Assembly (NCBI RefSeq): GCF_005222815.1
Contig: NZ_STGB01000001.1
Location: 1,240,001 to 1,304,000, forward strand
Reading direction: 5' to 3'
Length of the DNA stretch: 64,000 bases
From: Roseomonas sp. AR75
Lineage (GTDB): Bacteria > Pseudomonadota > Alphaproteobacteria > Acetobacterales > Acetobacteraceae
The notes under the pieces were generated by a model, which worked only from the letters and a program-made list of their open reading frames with translations, was not told where the DNA came from and ran no database searches. Below are positions 1 to 9,695 of this stretch, in pieces (position 1 is the stretch's first letter; every line of letters starts with the position of its first letter). Position numbers and translations under genes: made by a program.

Positions 1-1386
1 CGGCAACCGGCCTTCGCGCCACAGGTAGTAGTGGACATCCTCATGCCCGGCGATGCGCAGCCGGGGGTCCACGCCGAGCATGCCGGCCAGCAGCGTGGCG
101 AACTCGGCCGCGTCCTTCGGCGTGGCGTCGCCGGTGTCCTCGTCGGAGGCGAGCAGGGACGGGTCGGTCCAGACCGGCTCGCCATCTGCCCGCCAGTGGC
201 AATAGAGCGCCCAGCGCGGCAGCTGCTCGCCCGGATACCACTTGCCCTGCGCGTAGCTCAGCGCTGCGCCCGGCGCCCAGAGCGGCTGCAGCCGGCGCAG
301 CAGCTTTCCCGCGAAGCGGCGCTTGGTGGGGCCGAGCGCATCGGTGTTCCATTCCGGCGCGTCGCGGTCGGAATCCGCCACGAAGGTCGGCTCGCCGCCC
401 AGCGTCAGGCGAAGCTGCCCGGCCTCCAGCGCCGCATCCACCCGCGCGCCCATCGCGTCGATCGCCGCCCATTGCGCGTCGGTGTAGGGCTTGGTGACGC
501 GGGGGGTTTCGGCGATGCGCCGGACTTCCATGTGGAAGTCGAACTCGACCTCCGCCTTGTCCGAGGCGCCGGTGATCGGCGCGGCGGAGGCTGGCTCCGG
601 CGTCGCGGCGAGCGGGATATGCCCCTCGCCCGCCAGTAGGCCGGAGGTGGGATCGAGCCCGATCCAGCCGGCGCCGGGCACATAGACCTCGCACCAGGCG
701 TGAAGGTCGGTGAAGTCGGCGGGCGGGCCGGCCGGGCCGTCCACCGGCTTCACGTCGGGCACGAGCTGGATCAGGTAGCCGGAGACGAAGCGCGCGGCGA
801 AGCCGAGATGGCGCAGGATGTTGACCAGCAGCCAGCCGGAATCGCGGCAGGAGCCCTTGCGGTTGGACAGCACCTGTTCCGGCGTCCAGACGCCGGGCTC
901 CAGGCGCACGATGTAGCCGATCTCGCCTGCCAGGCGCTGGTTCAGGTCCACCAGGAAGTTGACCGTGTTCGGCGCCTGGCGGGGGATGTCCTTGAGATAG
1001 GCCTCCAGCAGCGGGCCGGGCGCGGTGACGCGCCGGAAGGGCGCGAGTTCCTCGGCCAGCACCGGATCGTATGCGAAGGGGAAGCTTTCCGCCTGCGGCT
1101 CCACGAAGAAGTCGAAGGGGTTGATCGTCGCCATGTCGGCGACGAGGTCGACCGTGACCTCAAAGAAGCGGACCCGTTCGGGGAACACCACGCGCGCGCA
1201 GAAATTGCCCTGCGGATCCTGCACCCAGTTCAGGAAATGCGGCTTCGGCGCGATGTTGAGCGAATAGGACAGGACAGGCGTGCGGCTGTGCGGCGCCGGG
1301 CGCAGCCGGATCAGCTGCGGCGAGAGGCCGACCAGCCGGTCGTAGCTGTAGCGCGTGCGGTGGGTGAGTGCGGCGTGGATACTCAT
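1..1386 (-). CDS. Transglutaminase-like protein (DUF2126-type family), 5' part only
   Basis: The gene starts at ATG 1386 and reads leftwards, open to base 1, so 462 codons are visible and the C-terminus is outside the window. Residues 1-90 (starting [13 protein letters not shown]) match the bacterial transglutaminase N-terminal region. A transglutaminase core follows, with a candidate Cys-His-Asp triad at C180 (NRKGSC), H229 (DLHAW) and D245 (GLDPT). The remaining sequence (for example [19 protein letters not shown]) resembles the large DUF2126-containing transglutaminase-like proteins of about 1100 residues, which are often found beside peptide-ligase-like genes. The family probably acts as a protease or amide-bond enzyme; its substrate is unknown. 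It is divergent from the SDR at 1549 across 162 bases. Confidence 0.85.
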   Translation of the reverse strand, partial: MSIHAALTHRTRYSYDRLVGLSPQLIRLRPAPHSRTPVLSYSLNIAPKPHFLNWVQDPQGNFCARVVFPERVRFFEVTVDLVADMATINPFDFFVEPQAESFPFAYDPVLAEELAPFRRVTAPGPLLEAYLKDIPRQAPNTVNFLVDLNQRLAGEIGYIVRLEPGVWTPEQVLSNRKGSCRDSGWLLVNILRHLGFAARFVSGYLIQLVPDVKPVDGPAGPPADFTDLHAWCEVYVPGAGWIGLDPTSGLLAGEGHIPLAATPEPASAAPITGASDKAEVEFDFHMEVRRIAETPRVTKPYTDAQWAAIDAMGARVDAALEAGQLRLTLGGEPTFVADSDRDAPEWNTDALGPTKRRFAGKLLRRLQPLWAPGAALSYAQGKWYPGEQLPRWALYCHWRADGEPVWTDPSLLASDEDTGDATPKDAAEFATLLAGMLGVDPRLRIAGHEDVHYYLWREGRLP

Positions 1387-1548
1387 GACGGATGGGGAAT
1401 CCCGGAATCTCGGTGCGCTATCCCATTGGAGCGGTGCAGGCCGCAAGGGCGGAACGGGTTCGGCAAGCTTCGTGCCAGGGATGCGCCTGGACAGGCCATT
1501 GGGCGGGGGGCACCTTCGCGCCGCTCACACGGAACGGGGAAAGTGTCC

Positions 1549-2292
1549 ATGGCAAGGTATGCGCTCGTCACAGGGGCAGGCTCGGGCGTCGGGCGCGCCG
1601 CGGCGGTGGCGCTGGCCGAGGCTGGCTGGGCGGTGGGACTGCTCGGTCGGCGGGCAGAGATGCTCGCGGAAACGGCAAAGCTGTGCGGCGGCGCGCGGAC
1701 CCTGGCGCTGCCCGCCGATGTCAGCGACCCCGCCTCGGTGGAGGCCGCCTTCGCGAAGCTGAAGAGCGAATTCGGCCGCCTGGACCTGCTGTTCAACAAT
1801 GCCGGCACCAACGTGCCGGGCACGCCCTTCGAGGAGCTGCGCTGGGACCAGTGGCGCAGCGTCGTCGCGGTGAACCTGGACGGCATGTTCGTGTGCGGCA
1901 GCGCCGCCTTCCGCATGATGAAGGACCAGTCGCCGCAGGGCGGGCGCATCATCAACAACGGCTCGATCAGCGCGCACGCGCCGCGGCCGGGCAGCGCGCC
2001 CTACACCGCGACCAAGCACGCCGTGACCGGCCTGACCAAGTCGATGAACCTGGATGGGCGGCGCTTCGACATCGCCGTCGGGCAGATCGACATCGGCAAT
2101 GCCATGACCGCGATGGCGGAGCGCATGGCACGCGGCGTGCCGCAGGCCGACTGGTCCATCAAGCCAGAGCCGCTGATGGACGTGGCGCATGTCGGCAAGG
2201 CCGTGGCGCAGATGGCGGACTGGCCGCTGGAGACCAACGTGCTCACCATGACGATCATGGCGACGAAGATGCCCTTCGTCGGACGCGGCTGA
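1549..2292 (+). CDS. SDR family NAD(P)-dependent oxidoreductase
   Basis: A 247-residue classical short-chain dehydrogenase. It has the N-terminal nucleotide-binding motif GAGSGVG, the structural NNAG motif, and the Ser...Tyr-x-x-x-Lys active site (GSIS ... YTATK). The ATG at 1549 is preceded by a GGGGAAAG ribosome site; an upstream in-frame extension exists but lies outside the SDR fold. It is followed after 16 bases by a second SDR, so the two are probably co-transcribed. Substrate cannot be inferred; the C-terminal part (about residues 180-247) is less conserved than the Rossmann core. Confidence 0.88.
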   Translation: MARYALVTGAGSGVGRAAAVALAEAGWAVGLLGRRAEMLAETAKLCGGARTLALPADVSDPASVEAAFAKLKSEFGRLDLLFNNAGTNVPGTPFEELRWDQWRSVVAVNLDGMFVCGSAAFRMMKDQSPQGGRIINNGSISAHAPRPGSAPYTATKHAVTGLTKSMNLDGRRFDIAVGQIDIGNAMTAMAERMARGVPQADWSIKPEPLMDVAHVGKAVAQMADWPLETNVLTMTIMATKMPFVGRG

Positions 2293-2308
2293 GCGGGGAG
2301 CGCACAGC

Positions 2309-3061
2309 ATGAACAAGCTGGACCTGGCCGGGCGCGTCGCGATCGTCACCGGCGGCGCACGCGGCATCGGGCTTGCGGTGGCCCGACGGATGGTGGCCTC
2401 GGGCGCCTCCGTCTCGATCTGGGACATGGACCCGGCGAAGACCGAGGAATCCCGCGCCGCACTCGCCGCCGACGGGACCGTCAGCGCGCAGGTGCTGGAC
2501 CTCAGCGACGAGACCGCGGTGGCGGAGGCGGCGACGAAGACGCTCGCCGCACACGGCAAGATCGACATTCTCGTCAACAATGCCGGCATCACCGGCGGCA
2601 ACATGCCGAGCTGGGAGATCCCGGTGGCGCAATGGCGGCGGGTGGTCGAGGTCAACCTCAACGCGCCTTTCATCGTGGCCTCGGCGGTGGTGCCGCACAT
2701 GCTGGCGAATGGCTGGGGGCGCGTGGTGAACGTCGCCTCGGTCGCCGGCAAGGAAGGCAATCCGAACGCGGCGCATTACAGCGCCTCCAAGGCGGGGCTG
2801 ATCGGCTACACCAAGTCGCTGGCAAAGGAACTGGCGCAGAAGGGCGTGCTGGTGAACTGCGTGACGCCGGCGGCGGCCAAGACCGACATCTTCAACCAGA
2901 TGACGGAGCAGCATATCGCCTTCATGCTGTCCAAGATCCCGATGGGGCGTTTCGTGGAAGTCGAGGAGATCGCGGCGCTGATCTGCTGGCTTTCCAGCCC
3001 GGACTGCTCCTTCTCCACCGGCGCGGTCTTCGACGTCTCCGGTGGCCGCGCCACCTATTAG
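2309..3061 (+). CDS. SDR family oxidoreductase (FabG-like)
   Basis: A 250-residue classical SDR. TGGARGIG is the cofactor-binding motif, NNAG lies near residue 90, and the catalytic serine and YSASK motif are present (NVASVAG ... HYSASK). The C-terminus ends in the FabG-like stretch FSTGAVFDVSGG. Members of this subfamily act on 3-oxoacyl-ACP, sugars or hydroxyacids, so substrate is open. It lies between another SDR and a cytochrome c gene on the same strand, with 13 bases to the next start. Confidence 0.88.
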   Translation: MNKLDLAGRVAIVTGGARGIGLAVARRMVASGASVSIWDMDPAKTEESRAALAADGTVSAQVLDLSDETAVAEAATKTLAAHGKIDILVNNAGITGGNMPSWEIPVAQWRRVVEVNLNAPFIVASAVVPHMLANGWGRVVNVASVAGKEGNPNAAHYSASKAGLIGYTKSLAKELAQKGVLVNCVTPAAAKTDIFNQMTEQHIAFMLSKIPMGRFVEVEEIAALICWLSSPDCSFSTGAVFDVSGGRATY

Positions 3062-3074
3062 GAAGGGCTTTCGC

Positions 3075-3380
3075 ATGCGTTGGATGCTGCCGCTGCTCGC
3101 CGTCGTCCTGCCCCTCGCCGCGCAGGCGGCGGATGCGACGGAGGGTCGCCGCCTGGCCGAGCAGTGGTGCGCCAACTGCCATCGCATCGCCACCAACGGG
3201 CCCGGACCGGCGACGGATGCGGTGCCCGGATTCGCCGCCATCGCCGCGCGCCTGGGCATGACGGAGGAAGCGATCGCCACCTTCCTGCGCACGCCGCATG
3301 CCAGCATGCCGGACCACGGGCTGACGCTGCGGCAGGCGCAGGACCTGGCCGCCTTCGTCAAGGCGCAGGGCGCGCGTTGA
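3075..3380 (+). CDS. Small periplasmic cytochrome c (class I type)
   Basis: A 101-residue protein with an N-terminal signal peptide (hydrophobic residues 3-18, cleavage near AQA-ADA) and one haem c attachment motif, CANCH. A methionine in the segment ASMPDHGLT is the likely distal haem ligand. The size fits a monohaem electron carrier. The ATG at 3075 directly precedes the signal peptide; the longer in-frame version adds an unlikely N-terminus. Its stop overlaps the TTG start of glucokinase (TTGA). It may accept electrons from a periplasmic dehydrogenase, but none is encoded beside it. Confidence 0.85.
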   Translation: MRWMLPLLAVVLPLAAQAADATEGRRLAEQWCANCHRIATNGPGPATDAVPGFAAIAARLGMTEEAIATFLRTPHASMPDHGLTLRQAQDLAAFVKAQGAR

Positions 3381-4315
3381 AGGCGCTGCTCGCCGATATC
3401 GGCGGGACCAATGCCCGCTTTGCGCTGCTCGACGGCGCGACGCTCGGACCGCCTCTCATCCTGACGGTCGCGGACCACGCCACGGTCGAGGACGCCATCG
3501 AAGCGGCGCTCGCGGTCCTGGCGCCTGCCGGCGGGGTGGAACGCGCCGTGCTGGCGCTGGCGGGGCCGGTCGTGGAAGAGCCGGTGCGGCTGACCAATGC
3601 TAGCTGGGAGGTCTCCTCGCGCGCGCTCACCGCTCGTTTCGGCTTCGCGCGCGTGCGGCTGGTGAACGACTTCCTGGCGCAGGCCTACGCCCTGCCCCAT
3701 CTCGGGCCGGCGGAGCTGATGCCGCTCGGTGGCGGCAGCAGCGTCGCCGGCGGGCCGATGGTGGTGCTCGGCGCCGGCACCGGCCTCGGCGTCGCCGGCT
3801 TCCTGCCGGAGATCGGCCTGGCCATCCCGACGGAAGGCGGCCATATCGGCCTCGCACCGACCGACGCGCGGGAAGACGCTGTGGTTGCGGGCCTGCGCCG
3901 CCTCTGCGGCCGTGCGGGCGCGGAGGAAGCGCTGTCCGGCCGCGGCATCGCCAACCTGCATGCGGTGCTGGCCGGGCTGCGCGGGGCCGCGTTGCCGGCG
4001 CGTGACGCGGCGGAGGTGGTTGCCGCCGCCGCAACCTGCCCGGTGGCAGCGGAGGCGCTGGACCTTTTTCTCGCATTCCTCGCGGGGACCGCGGGCGACC
4101 TGGCACTGGCCTGGGGCGCGCGGGGCGGCGTGTTCCTCTCCGGCGGGATCCTGCCGCGCATCGCGGATCGGCTGGATGCCGCGACTTTCCGCGCCCGCTT
4201 CGCCGCCAAGGCACCGATGGAGGACTGGATGGCGGATATCCCGCTATTCCTCGTCACTCATTCCGCCCCTGCGTTCCTTGGCCTTGCCGCTCTGGCACGA
4301 ATGACGGAAGCGTGA
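3377..4315 (+). CDS. glk: Glucokinase
   Basis: A 312-residue ATP-dependent hexokinase of the bacterial Glk family (glucose to glucose-6-phosphate). The phosphate-binding motif DIGGTNARF lies at residues 6-14, GAGTGLG in the middle, and the conserved EGGH near residue 155. The start is TTG at 3377, overlapping the cytochrome c stop; no ATG or GTG gives a full-length N-terminus, because the first conserved motif begins six residues in. Its place directly upstream of the glycogen genes fits a role in feeding glucose into glucose-phosphate pools. Confidence 0.9.
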   Translation: MKALLADIGGTNARFALLDGATLGPPLILTVADHATVEDAIEAALAVLAPAGGVERAVLALAGPVVEEPVRLTNASWEVSSRALTARFGFARVRLVNDFLAQAYALPHLGPAELMPLGGGSSVAGGPMVVLGAGTGLGVAGFLPEIGLAIPTEGGHIGLAPTDAREDAVVAGLRRLCGRAGAEEALSGRGIANLHAVLAGLRGAALPARDAAEVVAAAATCPVAAEALDLFLAFLAGTAGDLALAWGARGGVFLSGGILPRIADRLDAATFRARFAAKAPMEDWMADIPLFLVTHSAPAFLGLAALARMTEA

Positions 4316-4451
4316 GATTTTCCGCGCTCACGAGGCGTTGATATCCACCCGCTAATGCCGGTGTCCTCGCCCCGGTAGAACCGTGCGCCGTAACGATGCG
4401 CGCCCGGAGGCGAGACACGGCACCACCTGGCCGAAGGGACCGCATAGCCGC

Positions 4452-6917
4452 ATGGACACCAACCCGCCTGCCGCCATGCCCGACGACACCACGACCACCG
4501 CCGCCTCGCTGCGCGAGGCGATCCTGCACAAGCTCACCTACGACCTCGGCAAGAGCCGGCTGGGAGCCCGCGACCGCGACTGGTTCATGGCCACGGCGCT
4601 GGCGGTGCGCGATCGCATCGTCGACCGCTGGATCGACATGACCCGCGCCAGCTACCAGTCCGGTGCGAAGCAGGTGTACTACCTCAGCCTCGAATTCCTG
4701 ATCGGTCGGCTGCTGCGGGACAACGTCTCGAACCTCCGCCTCACGGAGGAACTGACGGAGGCGCTGCAGTCGCTGGGGATCGCGTTCGATGTGGTGCGCG
4801 CGGCCGAACATGACGCGGCGCTCGGCAATGGCGGGCTCGGGCGGCTCGCAGCCTGCTTCATGGAGAGCATGGCGAGCCTCTCCATCCCCGCCTTCGGCTA
4901 TGGGATCCGCTACGACCATGGCCTGTTCCGCCAGATCGTCCGCGACGGCTGGCAGCGGGAATTCCCCGAGGACTGGCTGGCGGACGGCAATCCCTGGGAG
5001 TTCGCGCGCCCGGAAATCGCGCATGAGATCGGCTTCGGCGGCACGGTGGAGGCCGTGGCGGTCAGCGAGGCGCGGACGCGCCATGTCTGGAAGCCCGCGG
5101 AGACCATCCAGGCCGTCGCCTACGACACGCCCATCGTCGGCTGGCGCGGCAAGCATGTGAACACCCTGCGGCTGTGGTCGGCGCGCGCGGTGGACCCGCT
5201 GCGGCTGGATGCGTTCAACCGCGGCGACTTCATGGGCGCCCTGACCGACCAGGTGAAGGCGGAGAGCATCTCCAAGCTCCTCTACCCCTCCGACGAGACC
5301 CCGGCCGGGCAGGAACTTCGCCTGCGCCAGGAATACTTCTTCACCTCGGCCGCGTTGCAGGATCTCGTAAGGCGGCACCTGCGCGTCTATGGCGACCTGC
5401 GCAGCCTGCCGGACCGCGCCGCGGTGCAGCTCAACGACACGCATCCCGCCATCGCCGTGGCGGAGCTGATGCGCATCCTGATCGACCTGCACGACCTGGA
5501 ATGGGACGAAGCCTGGAAGGTCACGCGCGGCACCATCGCCTACACGAACCACACCCTGCTGCCGGAGGCGCTGGAGAGCTGGCCGGTGCCGCTGATGGAG
5601 CGCCTGCTGCCGCGGCACATGCAGCTGATCTACCTGATCAACGCGTTGCACCTGGACGATGTGCGCCAGCGCTTTCCGGGCGACGACCGGCTGCTCTCGG
5701 CGATCTCGCTCATCGAGGAGGGGCATGGCAGGCGCGTGCGGATGGGGCACCTGGCCTTCGTCGGCTCGCACAAGGTCAACGGCGTGTCCGCGCTGCACTC
5801 CGACCTGCTGAAGAAGACGGTCTTCGCCGATTTCGACCGCATCGCGCCGGGCCGCATCACCAACAAGACCAACGGCATCACCTTCCGCCGCTGGCTGCAG
5901 CAGTCCAATCCCGGCCTGACCGCGCTGCTGGTCGAAGCGGCCGGCCCCGCCGTGCTGGACGACGAGCATGCGCTGGCGAAGCTGCGCCCCTTCGCGGATG
6001 ACGCCGCCTTCCGCGACCGCTTCGCCGCGGTGAAGCAGGCCAACAAGGACGCGCTGGCGAAGCTGGTGCGGGAACGCTTCCACCTGCAGCTCGACACCGG
6101 CGCGATCTTCGACGTCCAGATCAAGCGGATCCACGAATACAAGCGCCAGCTTCTCAACGTGCTGGAGGCGGTGGCGCTCTACGACGAGATCCGCAGCCAG
6201 CCGACGCGCAACTGGGTGCCGCGGGTGAAGATCCTGGCCGGCAAGGCGGCGGCGAGCTATCACCGCGCGAAGCTGATCATCAAGCTGGCGCATGACGTGG
6301 CGCGCGTGATCAACAGCGACCCCACCGTGCGCAACCTTCTGAAGGTGGTGTTCCTGCCGAACTACAACGTCTCCCTGGCCGAGCTGATCGTGCCGGCCGC
6401 GGACCTCTCGGAGCAGATCTCGACGGCCGGCATGGAAGCCTCCGGCACCGGCAACATGAAGTTCGCGCTGAACGGCGCGCTGACCATCGGCACGCTGGAT
6501 GGCGCCAATGTCGAGATCAAGGAGCATGTCGGCGACGACAACATCTTCATCTTCGGCCTGACGACCGAGGAGGTCGAGCAGCGCCGGCAACGCGGCTGGC
6601 GCGGCGAGACCGCCATCGCGCAGTCGCGCCGCCTCGGCGAGGCCCTGGAGCAGATCGAGAAGGGCGTCTTCTCGCCCGACGATCCCGACCGCTACCGCGA
6701 CCTGGTCGCGAGCCTGCGCGGCGACGACTGGTTCATGGTGGCCGCCGACTTCGACAGCTACTACGCGGCGCAGCGCGCGGTGGACCGGCGCTGGGGCGAG
6801 CGGGACGCCTGGTGGCGCTCGGCGGTCCTGAACACGGCCAATGTCGGCTGGTTCTCGTCCGACCGCACCATCGCGGAGTATGCTGAGGAGATCTGGCAGG
6901 TGCCGGTTCGCCGCTGA
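4452..6917 (+). CDS. glgP: Glycogen/starch phosphorylase
   Basis: An 821-residue family GT35 enzyme that releases glucose-1-phosphate from alpha-1,4-glucan ends. The pyridoxal-phosphate lysine is K670 in [11 protein letters not shown], followed by the conserved [12 protein letters not shown]. The active-site region around QLNDTHP and the KTNGIT motif are present. Length matches the family (about 800-840). I chose ATG 4452; a GTG at 4383 would add 23 residues with no family counterpart. It is the first gene of the cluster glgP-glgC-glgA-glgXmalQ, 50 bases from glgC. Confidence 0.95.
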   Translation: MDTNPPAAMPDDTTTTAASLREAILHKLTYDLGKSRLGARDRDWFMATALAVRDRIVDRWIDMTRASYQSGAKQVYYLSLEFLIGRLLRDNVSNLRLTEELTEALQSLGIAFDVVRAAEHDAALGNGGLGRLAACFMESMASLSIPAFGYGIRYDHGLFRQIVRDGWQREFPEDWLADGNPWEFARPEIAHEIGFGGTVEAVAVSEARTRHVWKPAETIQAVAYDTPIVGWRGKHVNTLRLWSARAVDPLRLDAFNRGDFMGALTDQVKAESISKLLYPSDETPAGQELRLRQEYFFTSAALQDLVRRHLRVYGDLRSLPDRAAVQLNDTHPAIAVAELMRILIDLHDLEWDEAWKVTRGTIAYTNHTLLPEALESWPVPLMERLLPRHMQLIYLINALHLDDVRQRFPGDDRLLSAISLIEEGHGRRVRMGHLAFVGSHKVNGVSALHSDLLKKTVFADFDRIAPGRITNKTNGITFRRWLQQSNPGLTALLVEAAGPAVLDDEHALAKLRPFADDAAFRDRFAAVKQANKDALAKLVRERFHLQLDTGAIFDVQIKRIHEYKRQLLNVLEAVALYDEIRSQPTRNWVPRVKILAGKAAASYHRAKLIIKLAHDVARVINSDPTVRNLLKVVFLPNYNVSLAELIVPAADLSEQISTAGMEASGTGNMKFALNGALTIGTLDGANVEIKEHVGDDNIFIFGLTTEEVEQRRQRGWRGETAIAQSRRLGEALEQIEKGVFSPDDPDRYRDLVASLRGDDWFMVAADFDSYYAAQRAVDRRWGERDAWWRSAVLNTANVGWFSSDRTIAEYAEEIWQVPVRR

Positions 6918-6967
6918 AGCGGCGCCCGGGGGCCGGCCGCGCTTCGGGACAACACGGGAGGGAGACG

Positions 6968-8236
6968 ATGGCTTCTGGCGCGGACACGGCCTCGGCCCCG
7001 CTGGCGCGTGGCGCCATGGCCTTCGTGCTGGCGGGCGGACGCGGATCGCGACTGATGGAGCTGACGGACCGGCGCGCCAAGCCCGCCGTGTTCTTCGGCG
7101 GCAAGTCGCGGATCATCGACTTCGCCCTGTCCAACGCGGTGAATTCCGGCATCCGTCGCGTGGCGGTCGCGACGCAGTACAAGGCGCACAGCCTGATCCG
7201 CCACCTGCAGCGCGGCTGGAACTTCCTGCGCCACGAACGCAACGAGAGCTTCGACATCCTGCCCGCCAGCCAGCGCACGAGCGAGACGGCCTGGTACGAA
7301 GGCACCGCCGACGCCGTCTACCAGAACATCGACATCATCGAGGACCACGCGCCGCGCTACATGGTGATCCTGGCCGGCGACCACGTCTACAAGATGGATT
7401 ACGAGCGCATGCTGGCCCAGCATGTGGAAAGCGGCGCCGACGTGACGGTTGGCTGCGTCACCGTCCCCCGCATGGAAGCCACCGGCTTCGGCGTGATGCA
7501 TGTGGATCCGCAGGACCGCATCGTGCAGTTCATGGAAAAGCCGAAGGATCCGCCTGGCATCCCCGGGCAGGAGCACATGGCGCTCGCCTCCATGGGGATC
7601 TACGTCTTCGAGACGAAGCTGCTGTTCGACCAGTTGCGGCGCGATGCGGCGACGCAAGGCAGCCACCGCGACTTCGGGCGAGACATCATCCCCTTCCTCG
7701 TGGCGAACGGAAAGGCCGTGGCGCATCGCTTCGAGGCGTCCTGCGTGCGCTCCTCCGCGGAATCCGCGCCATACTGGCGCGATGCCGGCACCGTGGACGC
7801 CTACTGGGAAGCGAATATCGACCTGACGGACATCGTCCCGCAGCTAGACCTGTTCGACCGCGACTGGCCGATCTGGACCTATGCCGAGGTGACGCCGCCG
7901 GCAAAGTTCGTCCACGACGAGGACGGGCGCCGCGGCGAGGCGATCTCGTCGCTCGTCTCGGGCGGTTGCATCCTGTCCGGTGCCGGCGCGCGACGCTCGC
8001 TGCTGTTCACCGGGGTGCACATGCATTCCTACGCGAGCGTCGATGGCGCCGTGCTGCTGCCCTATGTGGATGTCGGCCGCGGTGCTCGGTTGAAGGACGT
8101 CGTTGTGGACCGCGGCGTCCGCATCCCCGACGGCCTGGTGGTGGGCGAGGACCCGATCGAGGACGCGCGCCGCTTCCGCCGGACGGAGAAGGGCATCTGC
8201 CTGATCACCCAGGCGATGCTGGACAGGCTCGGCTGA
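6968..8236 (+). CDS. glgC: Glucose-1-phosphate adenylyltransferase (ADP-glucose synthase)
   Basis: A 422-residue enzyme making ADP-glucose from ATP and glucose-1-phosphate, the committed step of bacterial glycogen synthesis. The N-terminal pyrophosphorylase signature (AGGRGSRL ... [10 protein letters not shown]) lies at residues 20-45. The glucose-1-phosphate region contains MEKPK, and the C-terminal part is the left-handed beta-helix. It is preceded by a strong GGGAGGGAG ribosome site and ends 4 bases before glgA, so the two are surely co-translated. Confidence 0.95.
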   Translation: MASGADTASAPLARGAMAFVLAGGRGSRLMELTDRRAKPAVFFGGKSRIIDFALSNAVNSGIRRVAVATQYKAHSLIRHLQRGWNFLRHERNESFDILPASQRTSETAWYEGTADAVYQNIDIIEDHAPRYMVILAGDHVYKMDYERMLAQHVESGADVTVGCVTVPRMEATGFGVMHVDPQDRIVQFMEKPKDPPGIPGQEHMALASMGIYVFETKLLFDQLRRDAATQGSHRDFGRDIIPFLVANGKAVAHRFEASCVRSSAESAPYWRDAGTVDAYWEANIDLTDIVPQLDLFDRDWPIWTYAEVTPPAKFVHDEDGRRGEAISSLVSGGCILSGAGARRSLLFTGVHMHSYASVDGAVLLPYVDVGRGARLKDVVVDRGVRIPDGLVVGEDPIEDARRFRRTEKGICLITQAMLDRLG

Positions 8237-8240
8237 CGCG

Positions 8241-9695
8241 ATGGCGCTTCGGGTTCTCGCGGTCGCGTCGGAATGCGCGCCGTTGCTCAAGACGGGCGGC
8301 CTGGCTGATGTTGTCGGTGCGCTGCCTCGCGTGCTCGCGCCGGAAGGCGTTGAGGTGACGACGCTGCTGCCGGGCTATCCCGCCGTCATGCAGGCGATCG
8401 GCACCCGCGCGAAGGCGGTGCACCGCATCGCCGATCTGTTCGGCGGCCCCGCGCGGCTACTGCGTGGCGAGGCCGCGGGGCTCGATCTTCTGGTGCTGGA
8501 GGCCGCGCATCTCTACGACCGTCCGGGCAATCCCTATACGGCGCCGCATGGCGCCGAGTGGGAGGACAACGGCATCCGCTTCGCGGCGCTCGGCGTCGCG
8601 GCCTCGTTCGCCGCGACGGGCACGGTGCGCGGCCTGGAATTCGATGCGGTGCATGCGCATGACTGGCAGGCGGGGCTGGTGCCGGCCTATCTGCGCTTCG
8701 CGCCGGGCAAGCGGAAGCCGGCACTCTTCACGATCCACAACCTCGCCTTCCAGGGCAAGTTCCCGCTCTCCCTGTTCCACCGGCTCGGCCTGCCGCCGGA
8801 AGCGCTCTCGGTGGAAGGCGTGGAGTATTACGGCACACTCGGCTTCCTGAAGGCCGGGCTGTGGTATGCGGACCGCATCAACACCGTCTCGCCGACCTAC
8901 GCGGCCGAGATCGGCACGCCGGCGCTCGGCATGGGGCTGGACGGATTGCTGCGCGGGCGCGGCGGCCATGTCTCCGGTATCCTGAACGGGCTCGACACCG
9001 CCGCATTCGATCCCGCGCAGGACACGTATCTTCCGGCGCCGTTCAGCGCGGCCGATCCCGCCGCGCGCGTGGCGAACAAGGCGGCGCTGCAGCGGCGCAT
9101 GGGACTGGCGCAGTCGCCGGAGACACTGCTCTTCGGCTTCGTCGGCCGCCTCGCCTGGCAGAAGGGCGTGGACATGCTGCTGGGTGCCGTGCCCGCGATG
9201 CTGGCCGAAGGCGCGCAGCTCGCGCTGCTCGGCACCGGCGAATGGGGGCTGGAGGAAGGCTGCCGCGGCGCAGCCGCCGCGCATCTGGGCCGGATCGGCG
9301 CCCATATCGGCTTCGACGAGGCGCTAGCGCGGCTGGTCTATGCCGGCGCCGACGTGATCCTGGTGCCGAGCCGCTTCGAGCCCTGCGGCCTGGCGCAACT
9401 GGCCGCGCTGCGCTACGGCGCCCTGCCGCTGGTGGCCCATGTCGGCGGCCTGGTGGACAGCGTGGTGGACGCCAACGAGATGGCGCTGGCGGAGGGTATC
9501 GGCACCGGCTTCCACTTCTCGCCGGTGACCGAGGAGATGCTGGCCGCCACGGTGCTCCGCATCGCCCGCCTGTGGCGCGATCCGACGCTGTGGCGGCGCC
9601 TGCAGGCGAATGCGCTTCGTGCCGATGTCTCCTGGTCGCGCTCCGCCGCGCGCTACGCGGCGCTGTTCCGAGAGATGCTCGCCGATGCGGGCTGA
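8241..9695 (+). CDS. glgA: Glycogen synthase (ADP-glucose dependent)
   Basis: A 484-residue GT5 glycosyltransferase that extends alpha-1,4-glucans. The N-terminal KTGGLADV motif binds ADP-glucose, and the C-terminal domain has the donor-site segment SRFEPCGL. Length is typical (about 470-490). The start lies 4 bases after glgC; the stop overlaps the glgX-malQ start by 11 bases. No branching enzyme gene is adjacent. Confidence 0.95.
   Translation: MALRVLAVASECAPLLKTGGLADVVGALPRVLAPEGVEVTTLLPGYPAVMQAIGTRAKAVHRIADLFGGPARLLRGEAAGLDLLVLEAAHLYDRPGNPYTAPHGAEWEDNGIRFAALGVAASFAATGTVRGLEFDAVHAHDWQAGLVPAYLRFAPGKRKPALFTIHNLAFQGKFPLSLFHRLGLPPEALSVEGVEYYGTLGFLKAGLWYADRINTVSPTYAAEIGTPALGMGLDGLLRGRGGHVSGILNGLDTAAFDPAQDTYLPAPFSAADPAARVANKAALQRRMGLAQSPETLLFGFVGRLAWQKGVDMLLGAVPAMLAEGAQLALLGTGEWGLEEGCRGAAAAHLGRIGAHIGFDEALARLVYAGADVILVPSRFEPCGLAQLAALRYGALPLVAHVGGLVDSVVDANEMALAEGIGTGFHFSPVTEEMLAATVLRIARLWRDPTLWRRLQANALRADVSWSRSAARYAALFREMLADAG

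Noticed and set aside
4254..6590. A 778-codon minus-strand open frame opposite glgP
   Set aside because: It is the shadow of the glgP coding sequence in very GC-rich DNA; its translation is rich in Arg, His and Gln and shows no family motif.
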